The notes: generated by a model not told the origin, from the sequence alone. DNA of 48,284 nt from an uncultured Clostridia bacterium (GCA_947627055.1 CANQUS010000014.1:1-48284); one strand, 5' to 3'. Shown: positions 25,964 to 35,312, counted from the first letter of the stretch. Numbers and translations: made by a program.

Positions 25964-26659
25964 ATGCAGTTTTGTAATCAATGCGGCGCTCAGATGAACG
26001 ACGGCGCTAAGTTCTGTCCCAAGTGCGGTGCTGTTTCCAATCAGGCTCCTCAGGCTCCTCAGTATTCTCAGCCCAGCGCTGACCAAAGCTTTAATGCTCC
26101 CGGCTTCAACTCCGGCGCTCAGCAGCAGGGCTATGGAAATAACCCTAACGCCCAGTCTCAGCAGCAGGGCTATGGGTATGACCCCAACACCCAGCCTCAG
26201 CAGCAGCCCAAGACAGGAAACTTCTTTAAGGATATTTTAAATACACCTGACTATACATCTCAGTTTGACCCGATGGATATTCAGCAGAACAAAGGCGCTA
26301 CGATTGCCTCTTATTTCGGTATCCTTTTCTGGCTTCCGCTCGCTATGAACAGCAACTCAAGATATGGTCGCTTCCATGCAAATCAGGCTCTTTTGAACCT
26401 GATCGCGTCTGTCGCCTTGACTATAGTAAGCACCATACTTCAAGTTCTGTGCAGAAGTATTTTTGTAAGTGAAGTCACGATCTTTGGCTATGGGACAGGG
26501 GAATACGCGACAAACGGTTTCGGCTGGTTTCTTTCCGGCTTGTTCGGATTTATTTTGGGGCTGCCATCTCTCGGCTTGTTTATTTTGGGTCTTATCAATT
26601 CCATTAACGGTCGTGCTAAAGAGATGCCTATCATTGGTAAGTTCAGAATCATTAAATAA
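25964..26659 (+). CDS. Zinc-ribbon membrane protein with a Gln-rich linker
   Basis: 231 residues. Residues 1-25 form a rubredoxin-like zinc ribbon with C4, C7, C18 and C21 (MQFCNQCGA...KFCPKCGAV). Residues 26-85 are a low-complexity linker rich in Q, P, N and G, containing two tandem copies of the unit QQQGYG.(N/D)PN. The C-terminal part (about 105-231) has membrane helices at about 112-128, 140-166, 190-215 and a GRFHANQALLNLI motif of the DUF4870-like class. Zinc-ribbon/linker/membrane proteins of this layout are common in Ruminococcaceae with unknown function. The SD AGGAGG is strong. The promoter is consensus and a terminator follows, so it is likely well expressed. Confidence 0.75.
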   Translation: MQFCNQCGAQMNDGAKFCPKCGAVSNQAPQAPQYSQPSADQSFNAPGFNSGAQQQGYGNNPNAQSQQQGYGYDPNTQPQQQPKTGNFFKDILNTPDYTSQFDPMDIQQNKGATIASYFGILFWLPLAMNSNSRYGRFHANQALLNLIASVALTIVSTILQVLCRSIFVSEVTIFGYGTGEYATNGFGWFLSGLFGFILGLPSLGLFILGLINSINGRAKEMPIIGKFRIIK

Positions 26660-26733
26660 TCTTTACATATCATTAAAAATACATTTTGACTCTTTTTCAA
26701 TAGTTTGGGTAAAGAGAAAAATGGAAACTCACA

Positions 26734-26768
26734 CAGGCAGCCGCAGAAATGTGGCTGCCTGCTTTTTA
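26734..26768 (+). terminator. Terminator of the zinc-ribbon gene
   Basis: Stem CAGGCAGCC / GGCTGCCTG with a 10-nt loop, then CTTTTT, 75 nt after the stop codon. Confidence 0.85.
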
Positions 26769-26783
26769 ATGTGTTGTCGCATT

Positions 26784-27245
26784 TTACATATGTAAAATGC
26801 GATTTCTGAAGCGTCTGTAATTTCAGCAGCCGTAAGCATTTCTTTTTAAAGCCTTGTTTTTTATTGCCGCGGCCTTTTGAAAATCCGTTTGTAATATGCG
26901 AAGGGAAAGAATCAACAATACCTTTGTACCGATTCCGCATAGCAGTGGCACATTACTTAAGCTGCGGCAATCCGCAGTTTTCCTCGTTTTCTATCCATTT
27001 ACGCATAGCTTTTTGAGTTGTTTCCACAGAGCGATGACGGTATTCTTGCCGAAAGCGGAAATATCTTTAATATACTGTGTTCGATAGTCGTGGTCTGTAT
27101 CCGCTGAGATACCGCAACAGATACAGTAGTTTGCCTTTTGTTCCATTTCTGCGTGTATGAGAAGTTATCCATCGATTTCATCGATCTTTGCAGCTTTTAA
27201 CCCTTGCGATACGATCAATTTTTCTGTAAAATCAGTATAGAGCAT
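26784..27245 (-). pseudogene. ISL3 family transposase, core deleted
   Basis: On the minus strand from an ATG at 27245 the frame reads MLYTDFTEKLIVSQGLKAAK, a stop, then MEQKANYCICCGISADTDHD and YRTQYIKDISAFGKN. This is the N-terminal zinc-finger region of ISL3 transposases (CxxCG...HDYR.Q.IKD...GK). The C-terminal family signature follows in shifted frames, HITNGFSKG then KALKRNAYGCCNYRRF and RNRILHM-stop (ISL3 proteins end NG.TEG.NNKIK.LKR.AYG..N...FR.RIL). The central DDE domain (about 250 residues) is missing. No functional protein is possible. Confidence 0.75.
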
Positions 27246-27310
27246 ATTTGTCCTACGTTCGTGGTTTTTATATCATTTTAATTATAACGGATCGTCTCCA
27301 AATATGCTCT
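27239..27310. repeat. 72-bp structure bounded by a 12-bp inverted repeat
   Basis: AGAGCATATTTG at 27239-27250 is repeated in inverse at 27299-27310, 48 bp apart. One arm contains the start codon of the ISL3 relic. It could be the former terminal or promoter region of that element, though ISL3 ends are usually longer. The rest of the gap to 27644 (about 330 bp) is AT-rich and shows no gene. Confidence 0.4.
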
Positions 27311-27644
27311 GCTTTTCTATTTTTTCTTTTCAGGTTCTGCTTTGCCGCCTCGACATTTATTATAAAGCCTTTTTATGAAAATCCCTCGCCTAACGTACTT
27401 TTCGGACATATTTTGACGATACTCCGAGTCTTTATAATAAAATGCCGTGGGTGTGCATTTAGTATCAAGGTGTGTCATACAATAGCTAATTTAGGTAATG
27501 ACAGCCTTAATAATTGTAAAAAGGTTGTACCTAGAAAATCAATGCTTTTGTAAATAATGCGGTTTTGAACTGTTATTTATTGTAATAATGGAAATAATAT
27601 GTTAAAATATATCAAAATATTATATGATAACGGAGGTAAAAATC

Positions 27645-29195
27645 ATGCCACAATGGTTAAAGGACGCTGTTTTCTATGAGATTTATCCGCAGACATTTTG
27701 CGACAGCAACGGTGACGGTATCGGTGATATAAGAGGTATCATATCCAAGCTTGATTATGTCAGGTCGCTCGGCTGTAATGCAATATGGCTCAACCCTGTA
27801 TTTGACTCACCCTTTATGGATGCAGGCTATGATGTCAGGGATTATAGGCTTGTTGCGGAAAGATACGGCACTAACGACGATCTTGTCGCACTCTTCAACG
27901 CCGCACACGAAAGGAAAATAAAAGTCCTCCTCGACCTCGTCCCCGGGCATACATCCGACCAAAACAAATGGTTTCTTGAGAGCAAAAAGCCCGAAAAAAA
28001 TGAGTTTTCCAGTCGTTATATATGGACAGACAGCGTTTGGGAGGCTCCTCCTCAATATAAGTTTGTCTGCGGTGTCACCAACCGTGACGGAAACTATCTT
28101 GTAAACTTTTTCAGCTCACAACCCGCGCTTAACTACGGCTTTGCGGAGATCACACATCCCGCATGGCAGCTTCCCCCGAGCCATACGGACTGTCAGGCTA
28201 CCGTAGAGGCGATGAAGGACGTTATGCGCTTCTGGCTGTCAAAGGGCGCTGATGGCTTCCGCGTTGATATGGCGGATTCTCTTGTTAAGAACGAGGACGG
28301 CGATAAACCCGAGACGTGTAAAATCTGGCGAAATATCAGAAAAATGCTCGACGAGGAATATCCCGATGCGGCAATAATCTCTGAATGGTGCAATCCAAAA
28401 ACTGCCGTCGGTGCAGGCTTTCACAGTGATTTTTATCTTGATCATGACACTAACGGCTATCGCTTGCTTTTCCGCGATAAGGACAGGAAAACAGGTGAAT
28501 GTACAGCTATATTCTCAAAAAACGGCAAGGGAGACATAGCCGCTTTTTTGGAAGAATATCTCAGCGATCTCAAGAGTACAAAGGGCAAGGGCTACATCAG
28601 CTTCATAACCTGCAACCATGATACGCCGAGAATGACAAAGATGTTCACGACTCTTGAGGCGAAAATCGCTTACTCATTCGTATTCCTTATGCCGGGTGTT
28701 CCGTTTCTCTATTATGGCGACGAAATAGGTATGAGATTTATAGACGGTCTGCAAAGCAAGGAGGGAGGATTCAGCAGGACGGGTACGAGAACACCAATGC
28801 AGTGGGACAGTTCCGCCAACCTCGGATTTTCGACCGCAGCACCCGACAAGCTGTATCTCCCCGTTGATAGCTCGGATGATGCACCGACAGTCGAGTCTCA
28901 GGAAAGTGACGAGGACTCAATGCTGAACACGATTCGCCGAGTAATAAAGCTCCGTCATGAAAACGAGGATCTGCAATCCGACGGCGACTTTGAGGTTGTA
29001 TATGCCGAGAGAGGAAAATATCCGTTTATTTTTAAGCGCGGTAAGTTTCTTATTGCTGTAAACCCGACTGACAAGGAGCGGACAGCACCATTCGACTTTG
29101 ACGGCATTCCCGTATTTACTATTGGAAAAGCTTGTATTGAGGGCAAAAAAATTATTATGCTTCCGCAGTCGCTCGGTGTTATAAAAATTCAATAA
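27645..29195 (+). CDS. GH13 alpha-glucosidase / alpha-amylase family glycosidase
   Basis: 516 residues without a signal peptide, so it acts in the cytoplasm on imported maltooligosaccharides or related glucans. Conserved regions are DSNGDGIGDIRGIISKLDYV (20-39), DLVPGHTSD (97-105), GFRVDMAD with nucleophile D208, IISEW with acid/base E247, and TCNHDTPR with D326. The start YEIYPQTFCDSNGDGIGDI is typical of the oligo-1,6-glucosidase/trehalose synthase branch, but specificity cannot be fixed. I chose the ATG at 27645 since GGAGG lies 8 nt upstream, rather than an ATG at 27624. It stands alone rightward. Confidence 0.88.
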   Translation: MPQWLKDAVFYEIYPQTFCDSNGDGIGDIRGIISKLDYVRSLGCNAIWLNPVFDSPFMDAGYDVRDYRLVAERYGTNDDLVALFNAAHERKIKVLLDLVPGHTSDQNKWFLESKKPEKNEFSSRYIWTDSVWEAPPQYKFVCGVTNRDGNYLVNFFSSQPALNYGFAEITHPAWQLPPSHTDCQATVEAMKDVMRFWLSKGADGFRVDMADSLVKNEDGDKPETCKIWRNIRKMLDEEYPDAAIISEWCNPKTAVGAGFHSDFYLDHDTNGYRLLFRDKDRKTGECTAIFSKNGKGDIAAFLEEYLSDLKSTKGKGYISFITCNHDTPRMTKMFTTLEAKIAYSFVFLMPGVPFLYYGDEIGMRFIDGLQSKEGGFSRTGTRTPMQWDSSANLGFSTAAPDKLYLPVDSSDDAPTVESQESDEDSMLNTIRRVIKLRHENEDLQSDGDFEVVYAERGKYPFIFKRGKFLIAVNPTDKERTAPFDFDGIPVFTIGKACIEGKKIIMLPQSLGVIKIQ

Positions 29196-29217
29196 TTTAT
29201 TACAAAAATGGATGTAA

Positions 29218-29488
29218 ATTGCAATATAAAATGACCGAAAAAGCAAGTGACAAAATCGCTGATATTTATTTTTTCGACAAGCTGATAAGAGGACGACCCG
29301 TTTAAAATACGGCATGGGTAGTTACTTATCAAATGTTTAATGATTTTAATTCTTCTTATAAGCTTATTGTCATTTTCATCAGAGCCTCGTTCACATGTGC
29401 TGTACGGATAGGCATAGTAAGACTTTGTGCGGCTTTCTAAAGTAATACACAAACGCTCAATACCTTTAAGGGCAAATATTCGCGTCAC
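29218..29488 (-). mobile_element. IS30 family element, relic B (3' end only)
   Basis: The right-end sequence ATTGCAATATAAAATGACC (29218-29236) matches relics A and C. Upstream on the minus strand lies a C-terminal transposase piece: GIERLCITLESRTKSYYAYP, CERGSDENDNKLIRR, a small deletion, then HLISNYPCRILNGSSSYQLV. ERGS.EN.N..IRR and NYPRR...G are the IS30 C-terminal signature containing the last catalytic Glu. The left end and N-terminal half are lost. It lies between the GH13 gene and the kinase pseudogene. Confidence 0.82.
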
Positions 29489-29569
29489 TGCCGAAAGTAA
29501 TATTTTTGAAAATATATTCCGGTCGTGTCATTCTTTCTGTCAATACAAGTAAAACAGGCTTGGTTTTTT

Positions 29570-31721
29570 TGCGTTTACGGGCTACCATGTTGTCGATGAA
29601 AACGGACGCAGGAGCGGCTACGGATATGAGTTTCTCCAGCGCCTTGCCATCTATGGCGGTTGGTCATAAGAATATATAGGCTATGAGAACGCCTATGCTC
29701 ACTCTCTTGATATGCTTCGCAACGGTGAGGCAGATGTTGTCACCTCGGTGTCCAAGACGCCGGAACGGGAACAAGAGTTCCTGTTTTCAGACCAGTCCAT
29801 TGTGGTCAATTCTACGATATTTACGGTAAGGGTCGGCAATCAAAACATTGTGCAGGGCGATCATACCACTTATGACGGTATCACCGTCGGGATGCTGGAG
29901 AATAACTCAAAAAATGCAAACTTTGAGCGCTTTGCCAAGGAACATAGCTTTACCTTCAGCGCAGTGTATTTTGATGATCAGGATGAACTCTCAGCGGCGC
30001 TTCAAGACGGAACGGTGGACGCCGCAGTTTCCGGCAACCTGCGACTGCTGGATAACGAATGGCTTTTGAAGTCATTCGACTCCAACCCGTTTTATAATTG
30101 TACAAGGAAAGATCGTGCAGACCTGATGCGGAAAATAAATACGGCTATCAACGAAATGGATCTTCATGATCCCAACTGGAGAGACACCTTGCACGATACA
30201 CATTACTCCACAGATTAGGATGGTTTCATTGTCCTGAATGCGGGTGAACGTGATTTTTTGAAGAAACTCAGCAGCTCGGGCAGACCATTAAAACTGCTGT
30301 TTAATCCTGACCTTGTTCCTTATTGTTATTTTCAAAATGCTCAGGCGAAAGGAATCCTGCCCTCCATCTTTGATGTTTTGGCAAAAAGGCTTTCGCTGGA
30401 TTATGAATTTATTCCGGTAGAGAGCCGTGACGAATACTTCTCCCTTCGGAGATCGGGAGCAGCGGACATGGTGCTTGATTTTACAAGCGACTATTATTTC
30501 GCGGAGAAAGAGGACTGTAAGATAACCGCACCATATTTTCAAACAAATTTTGCACGCCTGACCCTAAACGGCTTCAACAGCTATGTTGAAAAGCTGGCGA
30601 TAATCAAGCAATCTGAGGCTCTTGGCGACTATATTACCGCCCGATATTCTGATGAGGCGTTGATTCGGTACACATCGTCGGCGGATTGTGTCGAGGCGGT
30701 GCTGAACAGCGAGGCGGACGCCACGATCCTCTATGCCTATAACGCCGAATGGTATGTTTCTGAAGAGGTTCGCGATCGGTTGTCCTCAGTCACTTTCGGA
30801 AATACATCATTTTCCTACGCTGTGAGCAACAGCGTTGAGGGCGGTCGTTACTTGCTTTCCATTCTGGACAAGGGTGTTGCAAGTCTCATCTCAGCGGAAC
30901 TGGATACTATCGTTGCAAGAGAGGTAGACGCAGTTCAGAGCAACAATAACACCTCACTTGCGGCTATCCTGTACCAGCATCCTGAATACTTCGTGTTTGG
31001 ACTCGCCATCATCCTGCTGCTCTTTTTTACCGCAGTCATGCCGACGGTACGAACGCATAACCAGCACAAGCTGAAAAAAAGAAGTGGCTCAGGCTACGAG
31101 GAATCTGGAGAGCAAGACGCAGGAGCTTTCAAGCGCTGCAGGCTGCGGATAAACCAAATACTGCTGAACCTGACCTCAAACGCCATCAAATTCACACCCT
31201 TTGGCGGTACTGGGTGTCCATTATGGTCACTCAAAAGCCCTCACGGTCAACCTGAAGTTGCGTTTCACAGATGACCAACAGCAAATTGAACCCATCACAG
31301 AATTGAACGGGCTTCGCGGGCTTGTAGTTGATTATGACACTATTTGTTGCCAGAGCGCGTCCAAGATGCTTCGACAGATTGGTGAGCGGAATGGGCTTTA
31401 TCCGGTAAGGAAGCAGTTATCCGCGCCAATGAAGCTATTGAATTAGCGGATTCTTTCGAAATATACATCGTGGACTGGTCAATGCCCGAAATGAGCGGCA
31501 TCGAGACCATCCGACAGATTCGCAAAATCATCGGAGATGATTCCGCAATTATCCTCATGTCAGCCTACGACCGGGCGGATATTGAGCATGAGGCACGTCA
31601 GACAGGTGTCCTGCATCTCTTCCAAGGCGTTCTGCTCGTTTTTTTGAGGATAAAATACACCCGCCGATTCTTCATGATATGGTCTCTCAGATGCTTCCGT
31701 ATCGCCCTTAGCTGTTTTTAA
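29570..31721 (+). pseudogene. Degraded BvgS-like hybrid sensor histidine kinase
   Basis: Remains of a large membrane sensor. The first periplasmic solute-binding (SBP_bac_3) domain is recognisable from about 29575 (GYHVVDENGRRSGYGYEFLQ, then a TAA, ENAYAHSLDMLRNGEADVVT, KTPEREQEFLFSD). A second one (30258-30950, LFNPDLVPYCYF..., RRSGAADMVLDFT) follows after a TAG at 30216. Next come one helix (FVFGLAIILLLFFTAV), a linker shifted out of frame at an A-run (KEVAQATRNLESKTQELSSA), a joint directly to the ATPase N-box RINQILLNLTSNAIKFTP with the HisKA and PAS region missing, and a receiver domain (VDWSMPEMSG with the phospho-Asp) in yet another frame. At least two stops, several frameshifts and one large deletion exclude function. 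Confidence 0.88.
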
Positions 31722-31932
31722 CATAATTTTCTATTTCCTTGATCTCCATTGTTACATCCGTGTCTGTATAATATACAGATGATTTTATTTAAATTAAGAT
31801 AGCTGTTAAATTATAAACTTATCTGTTTCTGTTGCCAAAATCGTATTTATTAAGCTATAATTATCAAAAGGATCTTGACCGATTTTCTTTCATGACCTGA
31901 TCATATAGTCATGCTTTATTCAGGGTGATTTT

Positions 31933-32832
31933 ATGGAGAAATTAGAAGATAACAACTTATATAAATCTGAAGCTGTGTTTGTCGTTCCGAGTTTATATAA
32001 CGGGATAAGGGCAGAGCAGTTTCTCAGAAATTACTGCGGGGTTTCCGCAAGGCTTCTTACGAAATTAAAGCACATCGAAAACGGCATAACACGCAACGGT
32101 GAGCTTTTGCGGAGCATTGATATTTTAAACATTGGTGACGAAGTACGAATCAGATTTCCCGATGAGGAGGTATCGGTAGAGCCTGTTGAGGGCAAGCTCG
32201 ATATTTTGTTTGAAAACAGAAGTGTCCTTGCCGTCAACAAGCCCCCGTATATGCCTGTTCATCCTGTTCATGAGCACAGATATGATACTCTTGCAAATAT
32301 CGTAGCATATCATCAGCTTCTGTGCGGTCAGCGCTATACCTTCCGTGCCGTGAACAGGCTGGACCGCAACACCACGGGAATAGTGCTCATCGCCAAGGAC
32401 AGGCTTACGGCTTCTGTCCTGCCTCGGACTGTCCGCAAGAAATATACCGCTGTCTGCGAGGGAGAATTGTACGGGAGTGGGACGATAGACGCACCGCTTG
32501 CGTTAAAGGAGGGGCATACGATCCAACGTGAGGTCAATGAGAATGGTGTCAGAGCCGTAACACATTGGCGTTCGCTTGATGTAAGGGGAAATCATTCCCT
32601 CATCGAGCTTACCCTTGAAACAGGCAGAACACATCAAATACGAGCCCATATGGCGTATATCGGACATCCGTTAGCGGGAGATGATATGTACGGAGGAAAA
32701 ACAGATATTTTTGAAAGACAATGTCTGCACTGCTCATGGGCTGAGTTTTGCGATCCTTATTCAAAGGAAAAAATTACTGTTGAAGCCTCTGCCAAGGAAC
32801 TGACGGAAAGGTTCTGCGTGCTGCAGCCGTAA
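31933..32832 (+). CDS. RluA family RNA pseudouridine synthase
   Basis: 299-residue enzyme converting uridine to pseudouridine in rRNA or tRNA. An S4-like RNA-binding region (about 20-80, RAEQFLRNYCGVSARLLTKL...IGDEVRIRFPD) precedes the catalytic domain. NRLDRNTTGIVLIAKD carries the catalytic aspartate D144; the usual HRLDxxTSG is here NRLDRNTTG. ETGRTHQIRAHMAYIGHPLAGDDMYGG in the C-terminal part is the family's second signature. Target uridines (RluD-, RluC- or YlyB-type) cannot be told. The SD GGGTGA lies 5 nt before the ATG. The gene is single and ends at a terminator shared with the convergent amylase gene. Confidence 0.92.
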   Translation: MEKLEDNNLYKSEAVFVVPSLYNGIRAEQFLRNYCGVSARLLTKLKHIENGITRNGELLRSIDILNIGDEVRIRFPDEEVSVEPVEGKLDILFENRSVLAVNKPPYMPVHPVHEHRYDTLANIVAYHQLLCGQRYTFRAVNRLDRNTTGIVLIAKDRLTASVLPRTVRKKYTAVCEGELYGSGTIDAPLALKEGHTIQREVNENGVRAVTHWRSLDVRGNHSLIELTLETGRTHQIRAHMAYIGHPLAGDDMYGGKTDIFERQCLHCSWAEFCDPYSKEKITVEASAKELTERFCVLQP

Positions 32833-32913
32833 GGGTACATACAGTAGAAAATGATTTGTAAAGGCTTATTTAGCATATTGTCAGCATCTTATGCGATAAT
32901 AATAAAATATATC

Positions 32914-32951
32914 AGGCGGCAGCGTACGGGAAAATATGTACGTTGCCGCCT
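32914..32951. terminator. Bidirectional terminator between the RluA and neopullulanase genes
   Basis: Stem AGGCGGCAgCGTAC / GTACGtTGCCGCCT, 14 positions with one G-T, loop of 10 nt. It is followed on the plus strand by TTAATTCTTTATTT and on the minus strand by GATATATTTTATT. Confidence 0.8.
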
Positions 32952-32971
32952 TTAATTCTTTATTTAAATTA

Positions 32972-34897
32972 TCAGTCCGCCGGTTCGGGGATCGATTCAT
33001 GCTCTATGGCCATAGTTTCGATTGCGGCTTTAGGTGTAGGTATTTTGACGAACGCGCATGAGTTAGCAGGAATTTGCAGCTCCCTTCCATTTAAAACAGT
33101 CCCGAGCAAAGCCTCGCCGTTTTCAAACTCCTCCGGAACGATAAAGCTTATTTCGTGTTGGTCGGCATTGAATACACATATGAGCTCGTCAACATCGTCA
33201 TAGCGTATGTAACCCATTGTACGTCCCATAGAGCCAAATTCCTTAAAGTCTCCGTCCTTTAAGCACGAGCAAGAAACGCGCATTTTTGAAAGTGCGCGAT
33301 ACCATTCGAGCAAGCCCTTATCCTCTCTGCCCCAAGGGAACGGCGCTCTGTTGAAGGGATCTTTGTAGCCCTCGACGCCGGCCTCATCGCCGTAATAAAT
33401 ACACGGCACACCAGGGAGTGTAAACTGGATACCGCTCGCGAGTCTCATCCTTTTTAGTCCGTATTCGCGCTGTGACGGACTAAGATATGTGGCTGCCTGC
33501 CATTCGCGACCCCTGCCGTTTTGCCTTTCACCTGCGAGCAGAGTAATGATTCGTTCAGTGTCATGTGTTCCGAGCAGATTCATAAGGCAGCGTACAACAG
33601 GGCGAGGATAATTCTCAAGTATGCACATGATAATTTCGATCATGTCGCGCCCGTCTCCGCAGTCGAGAAATCCGAGTATAGCGTCGCGGAACGGATAGTT
33701 CATAATGCTGTCGAGCTGCTTGCCGTAAAGGAAATGGCGGCGGTGTCCATAGCTTTCCTTGATAGAGGCATCCTCCCATACCTCACCGAGGAGAAGCGCA
33801 TCGGGATCTTCCGCCTTGATTGCTTCGCGGATATTCTCGATAAACGGGTCGGGCAGTTCGTCCGCTACGTCAAGCCGCCAGCCTGAGTTTCCGCACCTCA
33901 TCCATTTCCGTATGATACCATCCTCGCCGTTGATGTAGCGGTTAAACGAGAACGAAAGCTCCTCGACCTCGGGTAGGGTATCAAAGCCCCACCACGAATG
34001 ATAGATATTCGGCCAGTCCATAAATTTGTACCATGTATAGTAAGGAGAGCTTTTTGAATTATATGCACCGTCCTGTGGATAACGGTTTTGTCGGTTAAAG
34101 TATTTGCTGTCGCTTCCCGTGTGGCTGAAAACACCGTCATTTATGACGTGCATACCTCGCTTTTTTGCTTCCGTACAAAGCTCCCTAAAGTCGTCCTCGC
34201 TGCCTAAAACGGGGTCTATTTTCTCATAATCGCCCGTGTCATATCTGTGGTTTGAATACGCCTCAAAAATCGGGTTTAAATATATACAGTTTACACCGAG
34301 AGATTCAAGGTAGTCGAGCTTTTCGGTTATTCCCTTGAGGTCGCCCTGAAAAAAGTCGGAGTTTGTGACTATACCGTGTTCGTCAGGCTTCCAATCGGGA
34401 ATCTTGTACCACTCGTCGTGAAGCTTCTTGTCGGGATATATACCTTTTTTCTTTTCGCCCGAAAAATAGAAGCGGTCGGGGAAAATCTGATACATAACAC
34501 CGCCTGGCAACCATGACGGAGTTTCAAAGTCTTTTTCATAGCATAGGAGCTGATAACGGGGATCATGGTCGGTATTCGATAAATATCCCTCGCCGCCCCA
34601 GCCGCGCATGATGTATTTTCTGCCCCGGTTTGTATCAAGGCTGAAATGATACCAATAAAGCCCGACAGAAATATTATCTACATCGATCTCCCAGTTTTCA
34701 TGGCTGTCGTCGGGCATACCGCACCAAAACATACTGTACGAAACGACGTCGCCCGAAAGGTCATCCTTAATGGCGAGTATCGCGCTTGAGCATCCCAGAT
34801 CGCGCGGAACTGTAATTTTGAAATGAATGCTCTCGCCCTGACGGATAGAACCGAAAGGAGTTTTACAATACTTATCCCGTGAATTAAATATCCTCAT
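32972..34897 (-). CDS. GH13 neopullulanase/maltogenic amylase-like enzyme with N-terminal starch-binding domain
   Basis: 641 residues, no signal peptide. Residues 1-120 form a beta-rich CBM34-like domain (typical of neopullulanase, cyclomaltodextrinase and maltogenic amylase), followed by GGVMYQIFPDRFYFSG. Catalytic regions are VINDGVFSHTG, GWRLDVADE with D343, LLGEVWEDA with E372, and LGTHDTER with D446; GVPCIYYGDEAG closes the barrel. It would hydrolyse alpha-1,4 and alpha-1,6 links in small glucans or cyclodextrins in the cytoplasm. The start is ATG 34897 with AGGGTG 6 nt upstream; the frame also opens at GTG 34906, which is part of that SD. It has its own consensus promoter. Confidence 0.88.
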   Translation of the reverse strand: MRIFNSRDKYCKTPFGSIRQGESIHFKITVPRDLGCSSAILAIKDDLSGDVVSYSMFWCGMPDDSHENWEIDVDNISVGLYWYHFSLDTNRGRKYIMRGWGGEGYLSNTDHDPRYQLLCYEKDFETPSWLPGGVMYQIFPDRFYFSGEKKKGIYPDKKLHDEWYKIPDWKPDEHGIVTNSDFFQGDLKGITEKLDYLESLGVNCIYLNPIFEAYSNHRYDTGDYEKIDPVLGSEDDFRELCTEAKKRGMHVINDGVFSHTGSDSKYFNRQNRYPQDGAYNSKSSPYYTWYKFMDWPNIYHSWWGFDTLPEVEELSFSFNRYINGEDGIIRKWMRCGNSGWRLDVADELPDPFIENIREAIKAEDPDALLLGEVWEDASIKESYGHRRHFLYGKQLDSIMNYPFRDAILGFLDCGDGRDMIEIIMCILENYPRPVVRCLMNLLGTHDTERIITLLAGERQNGRGREWQAATYLSPSQREYGLKRMRLASGIQFTLPGVPCIYYGDEAGVEGYKDPFNRAPFPWGREDKGLLEWYRALSKMRVSCSCLKDGDFKEFGSMGRTMGYIRYDDVDELICVFNADQHEISFIVPEEFENGEALLGTVLNGRELQIPANSCAFVKIPTPKAAIETMAIEHESIPEPAD

Positions 34898-34955
34898 AAT
34901 TAACACCCTAAAAATAATTTGTCTTTACTTATCGAAAAAAGATACATGATTAGTA

Positions 34956-34984
34956 ATTATAGACTGATTGTGATTCCTTGTCAA
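34956..34984 (-). promoter_or_regulatory. Consensus sigma-A promoter of the neopullulanase gene
   Basis: On the minus strand TTGACA (34979-34984), a 17-nt spacer and TATAAT (34956-34961). No catabolite-repression site was recognised nearby. Confidence 0.88.
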
Positions 34985-35139
34985 CTGTCGATTATAGGCA
35001 AAAATAAAAGCTGTGGGTCATATTACAGATATTCCGCAGCAATAAAAAATACAAAACAAAATGAAGCTTTATCGATCATCGTTTGATGTGTTTTATTAAA
35101 TGCAATAAATGTTTATTTATATACTAAATCCATAAAATA

Positions 35140-35168
35140 TTGACATATTATTCGAAATATGATATAAC
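35140..35168 (+). promoter_or_regulatory. Sigma-A promoter for the 35.2-36.3 kb genes
   Basis: TTGACA (35140-35145), a 17-nt spacer and TATAAC (35163-35168), about 50 nt before the small signal-peptide frame. The 155-bp stretch between this and the neopullulanase promoter (34985-35139) is AT-rich with no gene. Confidence 0.75.
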
Positions 35169-35216
35169 TATTATAATAAATTACAGCAAATTAAATATAA
35201 GAAACTTTTTAGGGAG

Positions 35217-35312
35217 ATGTTAATTATAAAAGTCAAAAGAGTGTTGTCCTTGCTTCTTACAGCGGCTATACTGTTTTCAGCATTTATCATGCCGAATATT
35301 GATATATTGTAG
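35217..35312 (+). CDS. 31-residue peptide resembling an isolated signal peptide
   Basis: AGGGAG directly precedes the ATG (short spacing). The product starts MLIIKVKRVLSLLLTAAILF and ends SAFIMPNIDIL-stop: a basic n-region, a hydrophobic core and no mature part. It reads like the first exported segment of a Ruminococcus secreted protein whose remainder is lost, so it may be a gene fragment or a short membrane peptide. The stop overlaps the SD (GGAGA) of the next frame, suggesting coupled translation. Confidence 0.45.
   Translation: MLIIKVKRVLSLLLTAAILFSAFIMPNIDIL

Noticed and set aside
26488-26940. 150-codon minus-strand frame
   Set aside because: Its end is antisense to the zinc-ribbon gene; only the first part corresponds to the shifted C-terminus of the ISL3 relic.
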